DNA of 64,000 nt, taken from Homalodisca vitripennis. Taxonomy: Eukaryota; Arthropoda; Insecta; Hemiptera; Cicadellidae. The stretch covers positions 63,216,001 through 63,280,000 of the forward strand of contig NC_060213.1 of assembly GCF_021130785.1 (NCBI RefSeq), written 5' to 3'. Shown here in pieces: positions 23,818 to 33,629 of this stretch; the stretch's first letter is position 1, and the number at the start of each line of letters is the position of its first letter. The notes under the pieces are model-generated. The model had not been told where the DNA came from and did not search any database. It worked only from the letters and a program-made list of their open reading frames with translations. The position numbers were made by a program, and so were the translations under genes.

Positions 23818-23975
23818 CTCGCCCCTCTGATGCCGTTTCCCGACTCCTTATGCTGAACAGAAGCCTGCGACACCTCAGGAACAGCTCTAAAGTCGCCAGG
23901 AACTGCGGAAACCGGCGAACATCCACCCGGAAAAGTTTTTTTCTCGTGCAAACACCTGAAAATAAAATTCCCGAA

Positions 23976-24234
23976 TCAGAAATTTCCTGCCCTATTTAAG
24001 TGACGACCATCACGAGCAAGGTGATACCCCCTCACCAGGCGGTTCGCGTCAACATAAGTGACATTAAAATTAATGCACATAACTTCTAGCTGTTCATTAA
24101 AATTACAAAGTGGTAGTGATGCAATGTCTCGCCTAGTTAAAACACTACTCAACATAATGTCAGAAATTGGAAAGTGTTTTTTTGCGGTACTCAACAGGTC
24201 CGCCATGCTATGAAGTGCCGCGCGCTTTCCCCCA
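23976..24234 (-). pseudogene. LINE ORF1, C-terminal part of SGNH domain after frameshift
   Basis: This +1 frame continues the esterase domain of ORF1. After the G run it reads GKRAALHSMADLLSTAKKHF, then ISDIMLSSVLTRRDI, MCINFNVTYVDANRLV, and ends with LARDGRHLNRAGNF. The Asp-Gly-Arg-His segment is the block V Asp-x-x-His pair that completes an SGNH/GDSL catalytic site. The frame also stays open upstream to 24326, but the domain alignment uses it only after the shift. The stop lies about 160 bases before the ORF2 start codon. Confidence 0.75.
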
Positions 24235-26175
24235 ACCGCCATTGTACCCAGGTCGTCCGTTATAACCATCAACAAGATTATTGGTGCCAACATGAATATA
24301 AATAATTTTTGGCTGGTTTGGCACATACTTCAAAAGCTTTTGCTTAATATGCTCAATTTTTGCACCTGGATTGATATCTAAGGTGGCCCCATTTTTCAAG
24401 CAGAGATTCCCAGCATATCGCAACAATGAGTAACCGATGACCAAGACATTCTTTAATGTCCCACCGCCAACCTGCCGATCAGTACCCCGCGACCGCTCAG
24501 GAGTACAACCCTCACTTACAAGTAATTGTTGGTGTTCACCGTTTGATCCCATTACAGAACATGCATAGGGTGAAGCCGGCTTTTCGGTTGACTCTGTTAC
24601 TACATTTGCCCTCAGTCGTTTTATTCGCTTAAAACTATTTCTAGACTGCGATTTCTGTTTAGGTTTTTCTCTCCATACACCTGATACATTTTTAATAACT
24701 CTAAAATCATTTTCACATGTTATATTATTTGAACCATCTACAACATGACAACGATTTGTACATAGCGGCCCAGGCCTCTTTTTTACACAGTATGTTTGGG
24801 ATTTATGACTAGTAGTCTTATTTCGCTTTCGTTTGACAACATTCCATTCACTGGGATCTAAATTGTATGACTCATAGTTTTGGCTATTTTTACATTCAGG
24901 TTGTGTTTTACTTAAATCTACAGTTCTATTTACATTATTTACAGGCAATGATTCAACCTTGCTAGGGCTTGCACAACTCAGCAGGGGTAGCACTAAAGAA
25001 CCATCAGACAGTCTGTCACTAGACTCCTCGTCAGCAGTAAAGTCCGGCGTAAAGAAGTTCCTGTACCAGTCCATGAAAGAACATTGAGACGTGGGCCCCC
25101 GAGCACAAAACCCCTCAGTTACAAGTCTAGTGTTCACTAGCACACTTATACCGCATTCAAAACTGCTCTTTTGTTGCATACAGCTAATTTCAGTAAAGTT
25201 ACATTCTTCCACCCCCAACTTTGAGGCCGTTAACTTAGCAGATAAATTATTTGACTGGTTTAGGGAATCAAAATGATAAGCTGCTCCCTCAGCAACATCC
25301 ACAAATAACAAACTCCAGTGCGTCCCTGAGTCGTCTTTCAGGGTCGCGACGTTGTTACTAACACAACAGAAAACATAATGCGAAGATGAAAGGGACACCT
25401 GCGACAGAAGCGCCTTAGCATCATCCTCTGCCCCCAATTTTACCACCTGAACAAGAGTTGGGCCCAAAAATAAGATTTTACAAGGTAGATCAGAAAAGGC
25501 TTTTGCAAATGTTTCAAAGTATGAGTCTAGGACTCTATCGTCTACCCATCTATTCATTAGCCACGTCCCGGCTTCTGCCGATTTTAGTTGATTTTTCAAT
25601 GTATTTACCAAAGAGGATAAATCTGCGTGCTTTCTGTTTAACTCATCAATGTTACAATTAAGTTGTTTAATTAACATATCTTTTTCGGACTGCAATGCAT
25701 TTACACATGAATAATCGTTCATAAGTTCATCTAACTTAGACCTAAGTTTACTAGAACTAGTTTTTAACATTAAGTTCTCACTTAAAATAGCGTCTTTCTC
25801 TTCTAAAATCACATCTTGAGCGTTCAAGGAGTCATTCAGCTCAGAACGTCTTTGACATTTCTCATCTTGGAGTTTTTTTTCCAAGGAACCAGTATGCATT
25901 AAATGTTCATTTTCAGTATGTAAGGTTTGACTCAAAATATTTGAGTCATTCCGCTTTTTTAATAATTCGCAAAAATCAGTTTCGAGCTCATCAAAATCTA
26001 CGTTGGGAAAATTTACTCGCAATCTTTTTAATTGCGTACATATAATACGAGTAATCACGCACTCAGTAGCGTCGTCAAAACCCGTTGCGTCATTTAGAAC
26101 AGCCTCAATTAATGAAAGCTGCGCTAAAGTTGAACGGGTATGAATCACCATGTCGCCCGATGCGGAGCGATGCAC
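24208..26175 (-). CDS. LINE ORF1: coiled coil, Ulp1-type protease and SGNH esterase (frameshifted)
   Basis: A 655-codon frame. Residues about 80-200 form a heptad-rich coiled coil, probably for multimerisation. Residues about 205-375 match a Ulp1/SENP (peptidase C48) fold: RWVDDRVLDSYF at the start, HWSLLFVDV (His286), YHFDSL (Asp303), and MQQKSSFECGISV (Gln334/335, Cys341). All four catalytic elements are present. A basic linker (about 445-525) with KRKRNK and KRIKRLR may bind nucleic acid. Residues 577-640 begin an SGNH esterase: VLVIGYSLLRYAG (Ser583, with Tyr where Asp is usual) and IHVGTNNLVDG. The frame then shifts in a G run (about 24230-24234) and stops early, while the rest of the esterase continues in the next frame to 23976. 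Esterase-bearing ORF1 is known in CR1/L2-type LINEs; the added Ulp1-like domain is unusual to my knowledge. Confidence 0.87.
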   Translation of the reverse strand: MHRSASGDMVIHTRSTLAQLSLIEAVLNDATGFDDATECVITRIICTQLKRLRVNFPNVDFDELETDFCELLKKRNDSNILSQTLHTENEHLMHTGSLEKKLQDEKCQRRSELNDSLNAQDVILEEKDAILSENLMLKTSSSKLRSKLDELMNDYSCVNALQSEKDMLIKQLNCNIDELNRKHADLSSLVNTLKNQLKSAEAGTWLMNRWVDDRVLDSYFETFAKAFSDLPCKILFLGPTLVQVVKLGAEDDAKALLSQVSLSSSHYVFCCVSNNVATLKDDSGTHWSLLFVDVAEGAAYHFDSLNQSNNLSAKLTASKLGVEECNFTEISCMQQKSSFECGISVLVNTRLVTEGFCARGPTSQCSFMDWYRNFFTPDFTADEESSDRLSDGSLVLPLLSCASPSKVESLPVNNVNRTVDLSKTQPECKNSQNYESYNLDPSEWNVVKRKRNKTTSHKSQTYCVKKRPGPLCTNRCHVVDGSNNITCENDFRVIKNVSGVWREKPKQKSQSRNSFKRIKRLRANVVTESTEKPASPYACSVMGSNGEHQQLLVSEGCTPERSRGTDRQVGGGTLKNVLVIGYSLLRYAGNLCLKNGATLDINPGAKIEHIKQKLLKYVPNQPKIIYIHVGTNNLVDGYNGRPGYNGGWGKARGTS

Positions 26176-26491
26176 GGCGCAGGCAGCGATGTCAGGCGGG
26201 ACGTATTCAGTCAGCGGCAGGCGCAGCAGTAAATGCTCCGTTCCGCCAGCCGTGAGTTGAGCAGGTACAGGTCAGGCCGTGCGCGTGGCAGCAGTGGTTC
26301 ACCGCGGCGCATGCGCCACAGATCAGTTTCGCCGATCAACAGACCAGCTACCGTCTACTGCATGCAGATCGATGATAATGTCGTAAGACAACCATCACCA
26401 AAGTCAATATGCACCAACTACTCACAGTTCCAGTCTCGCACGGAAGTAGACCTCATACTGAGTGAATAAATGGATACACAGGCATACACAG
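26176..26491 (-). promoter_or_regulatory. LINE 5' leader, probable internal promoter region
   Basis: A GC-rich leader of about 315 bases lies between the inferred 5' end and the ORF1 start. Full-length LINEs carry an internal promoter here, but no specific motif is identifiable. A direct duplication of ACACAGGCAT at about 26475-26494 sits at the junction with R1. The plus-strand open frame across it (26233-26469) is Arg/Ser-rich by composition only. Confidence 0.45.
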
Positions 26492-26640
26492 GCATAATGA
26501 ATGCCTGAGTGGACTCAAATGTTGGGTTGCTCTTCACTGTAAGAATGGTAAGAATGCTTTACAAAATAATCGAAACGACATTTTAATGTACGTTATTGTA
26601 AGGCTGCACAGTGTGAATTTTATATACGACCAATTGTATA
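26492..26640. repeat. Repeat R1, copy a, right part
   Basis: The R1 match resumes with GAATGCCTGAGTGGACTCA and continues through TCACTGTAAGA, ending near 26640. It aligns with 31865-31975 and 40875-40990. Confidence 0.65.
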
Positions 26641-26689
26641 TACCATATGATCTTTTTTAAAGTTTTGTTTATTAACGTAATTGCAAGAG

Positions 26690-29460
26690 ATAAAGACACA
26701 AACAAAGGAATAGTGCTCTTGGACCCCGGAAAGAAACTTTGTTAGTCACTTCGGTGTTTCTCCTCTAGGAAGTTCCTGTTTTAAATGACTGGGTTTGTTA
26801 AACGACTAATCTTTCCTCAGGCTCTTAACGTTCTCTCTTTGTAAATTTGAATATCTTTATTAATTTTAACTTTAAATATGTTTAAATCTACAGAGTTATA
26901 TTGCTTAGGAATATGAATCTTTCTGTGATTTTAATAGAAAGTAAAAACGTGGTTTTACGCAATTCTAAACAGTATATGTACATTAAAATTAATGTGAAAT
27001 GGAAACAATTAAAAATATGAGAATATGAAATGAACGAACTTGAAAAATGTTAAGGGTTATACATGATTAGCTGAACATTGTCAAATGTATTTGGCATTAG
27101 TTTTATCAGTATCCATGATGGCAACGAGAAATAGAATAAATTTATTTGTAAGAAACTAAATACATTTATATAATATTTAACATGGAAATTTGTGTCGGCT
27201 TTTATTTATAGAGTACAAATAAAAACATTATGGTTTAAAGTCAATACTAAAAGTAGACGACAAGCTTTTATTTCAGCGCTGTCTTGCGTTGTAGTACCCT
27301 TCCTAGCATAATTATCCGAACTAATATTAACTAAACACCGCTATATAACTTAAATAAAAAATACGATTGTCATGTTATAATATATCACTAGAAATATTCC
27401 ATTTGCAGACTTAAAATTTTACATTGTTCTGTGGTAGTGCTTGTCCAACATCGAATTTAGTTGAGCGTGATGAACGTCTATCACTTAGTTGACTGACATA
27501 ATTTACCTTTTTTCCTGCCAGGGGGATTACAAAAATTCTTTTGTTTATGATTGTCGGCCTGTCTGTCTGCAGAAATTTGAAGACTGAAACAATCTAATTA
27601 TGTATGCAAACTCAGTAAAGCCTGTTACGAGAATTGTAGTATGGTGTAGTCCTATCTTATATGTACTCATAAGGGGGTATGGATGTATATTTGAACATTG
27701 CTTGGGTGGTCTTGATTTAAACTGCATTTTTACACATATTAAAAACTAAATATTTATAAAGATATTATATGTGTAGCCTTATGGCTTATAACATTTTGTG
27801 TTTACAGGCTATACGCGAGAAAACTTGTACAAAAACTACTACATCTGGTTGAAAAACGTTCTGGTCTCAAGAAAAATAAGTTTGGATAAAAATAGAAATT
27901 TACTGAGCATTAAAGTTTTAAAATAAAGCAAACAAAAAATAAAATATTTTGGACTATTTATAATATATCACATTATTTTATATCGTTGTATATAACATTT
28001 GAACTTTTATATTGCAATGTAGGACTGTTCAAAATTCATAGCTCCTGAAGATTAAAAAAAAAAATAATATTTTTATTGTTATTTATTAATATATTTGGAT
28101 AAAAATCTTTATATACATGCAGGGTGTACTAATATTTATGGTTTAACATGTTTAATTAAATAAAATTATTTTTAACATAAAATATATTATAAAAATATAG
28201 TAAAGTAACCATATATCTTGGTAGCTACACCAATGTTAGTCGATACCACATCCTCACACATTTATTCATACATGGATGGAAATTTCTTAAATTTGTTACC
28301 TGCCTGAATTTCAGCATTTGAGGTAGTTATGTCAATATTATTTGTGACAATATTTAATAGCAATCAATTTGACATAACAATATTTCTGATCGTAACATGA
28401 AACGATCTGAATTAAATTGCAAATCAGGTAAAATTAATTTACAGAATTTCCTCAGAATAAGCGCAAAAATAGTGGTTATGAACTAAAAACTAGCTGTAAT
28501 ACAATGAACTACTTTAGGTAAGTTATTGTTTTTTGTTTAGTACGACATTGTAAGGCGAAAAACATTTCAAGGGAAAGGCAGAAGTTTAGAAGCCGTCCTA
28601 GGCATTCAGAGGATCTTTAATCACTCTTTTAAGGAAATATGAATAATGTAATCCTTGGAAAGATTGGCACTCAACATCCTTGCTCTTTGCTGCATTCAAA
28701 AGCTTCAACTTCTCAAGTTGAGCTCTTCTCTCACTTCCCTCTGATCCCGTGTTTAACAATGTGTTTCAATAGGGTATCCACTCTTCTAAAAACATTTTGC
28801 AGTTTATATTTATTAATAAAAAAGCTCAAAACTAATGTTATCGAACAAAGGGATATTTAAATCCCAATAGTAAAATAGTTTTAACTGGATGATAAATAGT
28901 CTAATAAATATATTTAATAGCTGTAAATGTATATATTTTTAAATCCTTATGTTACATATATAAAAATTAGAAGAAATTATTAATGCAAAGACGGCCAATC
29001 GGTTGCCTAGCAACTAGAGCGATGTGGTTAATAGATGGAGTGTGAGTAAACGTACGTAGGAGCATACCTTTGTGAGGAACACCTTGCATACTGCATGCTA
29101 GTAGGTATGTGGGCGCAGTCTAATTCTTGTGTAGATTCGTATATTGAAATAAATTACTCCATATTATTATGATAATTGGTAAAGTTTCAACGAGCGTAAG
29201 AAATTATGAGCAAACATAATTGTAAGAATTTGAAATCTTAGGTTATATAATAACAAAGAAAACAACCCAATCATATTACAGTCTGTAATGCTGAAATTCG
29301 AGGTTCATCTAACATATTTTCTGCTTTGTTATTATTCATAACTAGAGAAAGGATCATAATAAAAATCATAATAGTAATTTTTAACTTGAATCCCATATTG
29401 GAGTTCATTATCTGTAGCCTGGTTTTGTATAACAAATATATCTAAAATGAGTAGAAATTG
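26690..29460. repeat. Diverged duplication block D1, copy 1
   Basis: Collinear with 52745-54935 at moderate identity. Anchors shared in order are GTGCTCTTGGA, GGAAAGAAACTTTGT(T/C)AGTC with CACTTCGG, ATGAATAATGTA or ATGAATAATATA followed by GGAAAGATTGGCACTC, TTGCTGCATTC or TTGCAGCATTC, GTTGAGCTCTT, and CCTAGCAACTAGAGCGATGTG. No gene is recognised. Open stretches such as 28639-28860 are not conserved as frames between copies. Confidence 0.75.
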
Positions 29461-30110
29461 ACCTAAAGGTATATTTATAAGTTTTTTAAATAAAAATTGT
29501 TCCTCTTAAATAGGTTAACCCACAATTACTTGTGGTTTTTAAAATCTTGAACAATTTGTTCCACCTCCAGATCCATCCCTATTTCAGAATCTTATTCTAT
29601 TACTTTCTTAGTTCTGGATGTTATACCGACAAGACGTCTTGGTCCCTTTTACTCCTCCTCCTCCTCTTTACTTAACATACAAGGTTGTACAGCGTACAGC
29701 CCCTGTGTCGAAAATCTTCAGGAGTCTTCATCAGATTGCAGAACTTCTGTCGTGAAATATTACTTAAATTCTTACGGTGAATAACATTGCCATAACATCG
29801 GACAGTAAGAGCGTAAACTGTGGTTAGGTAAGGGATTATATAGAGATACCATAAACACCTAAAACTTATTGGTATATCATCAGTGCTATTACTGTGTAGG
29901 ATTTCTTTACGAGCATTCATATAGTTAGATATAGCTTATTCTTACCTCCTACGGCAGGCTGTTTAAATCTTACTTTATTAATTTGTTGCTTTAGAGAAGT
30001 TACCGAAATCACGTAGATTAAAGACAAAATAATGTGTAGTAGCGTTTATTGTTTTCTACGTAGATCTGAAGAGTTACTACATTCGACTGAGGAAAATTAA
30101 AATACTTTTA
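29461..30110. other. Anonymous region
   Basis: No recognised features between blocks D1 and B. A CTCCTCCTCCTCCTC pyrimidine tract lies at about 29650-29668. Confidence 0.4.
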
Positions 30111-30119
30111 GTTAATTTG

Positions 30120-30666
30120 AAAGTTGTACAGTATCTGCTATATAAAATTATTTCTGAAATCTTGACAGACGATGTTGATCACAGATTTCCGATATGTTTG
30201 GCAAAAACTAAGACAAAATGTCATTTCGAATTACAATTTTAAGTCATTTGATAAAAATATTGATATAGATTAAATTGATTTCATATTTTCTCTTAAAATC
30301 TCTACAAACCTCAGAAATAAATTTGAACAATCATATGTCTTTCACTATTTCGGATAACTATTTTATTACTGCACACCAAATATGGTTATATTTTTATGTA
30401 ATACACGTTTAAATCGTAAAATTAACGGTATAATTCCTTATGCTTTCTTATGGTGAGTTCATATTAAACAAAAAACTTTAATTTAATATTTAAAAACGAT
30501 GCAATAGTTAAGACTAATACATATTATTTGTTCTCTGATGGCATTACGTGTGAAGGTTTGCTTACTCTGAGGCAAAAATGAAAAACAAGTGTTTTAACCC
30601 AGGTAGAATAACTTAATACACTCCGCTTAGAACTCTGCGCTAGAAACAACTAATTAATAACCTTTT

Positions 30667-30724
<58 letters not shown>

Positions 30725-30960
30725 TATATATGTGTATGTATACAGTAAGGAGAAGGACTCCATGTAAGTAAATATAAAAAGAGGCGATAACGACTGATTT
30801 ATTGATATAGAAATCCTATTGCAAGACTATGTTGGTGAGTAATGAATGAATTACGTGATCGAGTGTTATTTTAAAATGACGTTTTAAAATTATTTATAAT
30901 AAAAAATCAACACCAAAATATATAGATTTATTTATAATGCAATAGTCCGCTGACCAAAAT
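30120..30960. repeat. Block B, copy 1 (partial), with (TA)n
   Basis: Matches parts of 33.9-34.9 kb and 60.95-61.8 kb: AATCTCTACAAACCTC(A/G)GAAAT, TTTAACCCAGGTAGAATAA or its variant, and a GTTGGTGAGTAATGAA block. A (TA)n tract at 30670-30719 interrupts it. Confidence 0.6.
30670..30719. repeat. (TA)n microsatellite
   Basis: About 50 bases of uninterrupted alternating TA. Confidence 0.95.
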
Positions 30961-30999
30961 AAGTGTTGTTAATTTTCATTAACAGTTTAACGAAGTTAG

Positions 31000-32200
31000 T
31001 CTTGTCCAAACACAAAAAAGTGCGTTTTGACCCTAAATTTTTTTTAAATTTAGCTCGATTTTCTCCTAAACGATTACATTCATTGCTCGTTCACCCACAA
31101 CATACTGTGTGGGGGTGACAGCTACAATAAACAAACTTGGTTGATGTGTACTCCTCTGGTCTGTCTTGAACAAACCGTTAGCGGAAGTAATTCTTTCCGG
31201 CCATCCGCTGACACAAGTGATCGGAATAAAACAGAATGCTGTAGAAAATAATTTTCGAAAGAAAAACACTACTTTAAACTATTTCCTATCATTAAATGTA
31301 CTGAATACAAATTGCGTGTTTAATAAATATTCACGTTGAAAATATAATATGCCTCAACCCTACGTGTTGCAGATTTTAAACCTGCCCGGGTTAAAGTAAA
31401 CTACGTCGTACAAAGTAATTTTTCTAGCGATAGACCACCAAGCAGTCTATAAAAACTTTATAATAAATTTTTGTTTATTAAAAAGTTTACTCTAATTAGT
31501 AAACTTAAATTAGGCATATTTCATCAATAGCTAAAAATGGTTGAGTATGTAATTAAGAAACAAATACCATCCCATAAGATTGATGCATTACAACGAGGAA
31601 CAGAGAAATAAATCACAACGTGAATTCATTTAGATAAAGGTCAATACGAAACACATGGAGTATTGAACATGATTTATGCTACAGTAAATATTTATGTTTT
31701 GCAATACTGGAATGCTGCTGCAGCATTTTAACATCACTGAACGACTGAGCTGGTGTTTTTGTTAGTTGTCAATGGTGAGAGCATTGTTTGACGTTTGTAC
31801 TTTTCCAAGCGGCTTACAGTCTTTCGAAATTGCCGCTTTATGGTTACCGAACAATGCCCTTAATGGACTCAGATATGGGTCACTCTGTACTGTAAGAGGG
31901 GTTATTCTTAATGTTTTAAAATGGATGTAATACTTATAATGTAAGTCTATATAGGCCTGCACACTGTAAGTCTAGTTTTAAGTGAAATATAGAAACATAT
32001 TTATGTCATCCCTTACTTTTTAATTATTAACACCAAACCCAAGTAGAAATCTGGTACCTGTATGTAACTCTTACTTTTAATTTTACACTTTTCCTAATAT
32101 TTGTTAGTTATTAGACAATCATGTCGGACATCAACCAAAAGCAATATATGTAATACTTTTACCTTCTATTTGTTAGCTGCTTTAAATGTATTCGGTTGAA
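31000..32200. repeat. Repeat R1, copy b (undisrupted)
   Basis: The only R1 copy here without an insertion. It aligns with R1a on both sides of the LINE and with R1c on both sides of the 41-kb transposon. It contains TTTTAAGTGAAA at about 31977-31987, which corresponds to the single TTAA target that is duplicated around the transposon in R1c. No coding capacity. Confidence 0.72.
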
Positions 32201-32600
32201 ATCCCTTGTTATTATACGAGTAAAATCCACCAGTTACTTACGGCTCAGCACGCAATTTCTTAGATTTTTTAACTGTATAAGCACTTCTTGTTCGTAGTGA
32301 ATAAATTCCGACGCCAACGTTCTGTTTGCCTTCTTACCAGGATCAAGAAAATGTGATAAATGTCTATATTTAAGGCCACTTTAATTTACTCTAGTCCTAA
32401 TATGTTTTACACTATAGTTGACTTTGCCTTTCCCGATGAAGAAAATATATATCTTTCTCTGAGAAGCCTACTTCTGTCAAAAGACAACTATGGTAGGTTT
32501 CATAACAGACTTTAAATGTATAGTAAAACTTAGATTACTGTCTTTTATATTTGCACTGCTAACAGTTACCCGCAGCTTAGGACGGACTTTAATATGCTTT

Positions 32601-33422
32601 TGACGTGACAACGTCTTAAATTAGGTTGCGGCTCGGAGTCACTCATGAAAAAGTGTAACGCCCGGTAACGTTACGATGCCCGTCCAGTGGGTCCGCCGCA
32701 CGGGATCCGCACGGGATAAAGCAGATAACTGTGGGTCCGCCGCACGGGATAAAGCAGATAACTATGTTTATTCGTGAAAATGTGGAGTGCTTAGATTCGT
32801 CATTTACAACAACTACAACAATAAAGGTAAATAATTGTACCCTGATATTTCATTATCGTAAACTATGATTGATTGATTAATTGTTAGATTGACACAAAAG
32901 TTGAGAAACTGAGTTTATAGGTTATGTCATACTATTGACAAATGTTGATAGTGTTAAGTAAATTATTAGTTTAAATCACTCTGCAATCAATCGTAATTCA
33001 GTCGATTGAGAAGAAACAGCGCGTATTGCTAGTCAAACATTTAAAATAACAAATTATAACCTCTAACCTGTCATAGCAATGCGACCAAACAAACGAACTA
33101 AACCGACCAATCACCACGCGCGGAGTTAGAATTTAACTGTGTTTAGCAAGAATTTCAAATTCCAATTTTAGTAAATGTTTTATTCAACTTTACCATTTAC
33201 AATAACAAATTTTAATTAATTTCAAATTATGTACAATGTTTTAGTAAACAAAATATATTTCTATAGTTAAAATTTGTGCAATTCTTATTTTCATTCAATT
33301 CCTTGTTCGTATTGTGCAATTTAATAATATTCATATCAATAAATATTCTACCGAGAAAAAGACGTTGTCACGTAAAATCTTCGCCCGTAAAACCGACTTT
33401 ACAGGCAACCATAATTTTTTTT
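32601..33422. mobile_element. 822-bp GC-rich non-autonomous element, copy 1
   Basis: About 99% identical by eye to 57318-58140, while the surrounding sequence is unrelated or highly diverged. It begins TGACGTGACAACGTCTTAA and contains the inverse of the 15-mer ACGTGACAACGTCTT at 33359-33373, then runs a further ~50 bases to a T8 tract. Inside, a GC-rich head carries the 20-mer GTGGGTCCGCCGCACGGGAT twice (32688 and 32731), a GTAACGTTAC palindrome, and an AT-rich body. No open frame was found, so it must move with help in trans. The superfamily is not identified. Confidence 0.8.
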
Positions 33423-33629
33423 AAGACCACCGTTGGTTCCAGTGACTGAAATTTCTGACCGCAAAGTAGAGTTTTCTTTTTGCCACTATCAAGAAAATAC
33501 GTCAAAAATTGTATATGTATAACCATTGTAATTTAATTCGTTCTTAGCTATTTCTGTTCGATAGTTGATTTGTTTCCAGATCAAGAATATATATAAAATT
33601 CGTTTCAGGAATCCGAAATCATATTTAAG

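Larger units (their letters stand above)
20808..26491 (-). mobile_element. Nearly intact LINE with Ulp1-esterase ORF1 (CR1/L2-like)
   Basis: A 5.7-kb non-LTR retrotransposon on the minus strand. The order from its 5' end is a GC-rich leader (26176-26491), ORF1 (26175 to about 23976 with one frameshift), ORF2 (23817-20998), a short 3' UTR, AATAAA near 20823 and a (TTTA)n-like tail. The candidate 6-base target duplication CATAAT is at 20802-20807 and 26492-26497. Removing the element restores a continuous R1 repeat that aligns with 31846-31875, which supports these limits. Its base composition is richer in G+C than the host flank, and the long open frames suggest recent activity. Placement in the CR1/L2 side of the Jockey superfamily rests on the esterase in ORF1, the repeat tail and RT blocks, without a phylogeny. 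Confidence 0.88.

Noticed and set aside
23744..23926. 60-codon minus-strand frame between LINE ORF1 and ORF2
   Set aside because: It overlaps the ORF2 start in another frame and has no LINE domain similarity.
21551..25661. Plus-strand frames of 60-101 codons across the LINE
   Set aside because: They are shadows of the long minus-strand ORF1 and ORF2.
26233..26469. Arg/Ser-rich 78-codon plus-strand frame
   Set aside because: It is antisense to the GC-rich LINE leader and has no family features.
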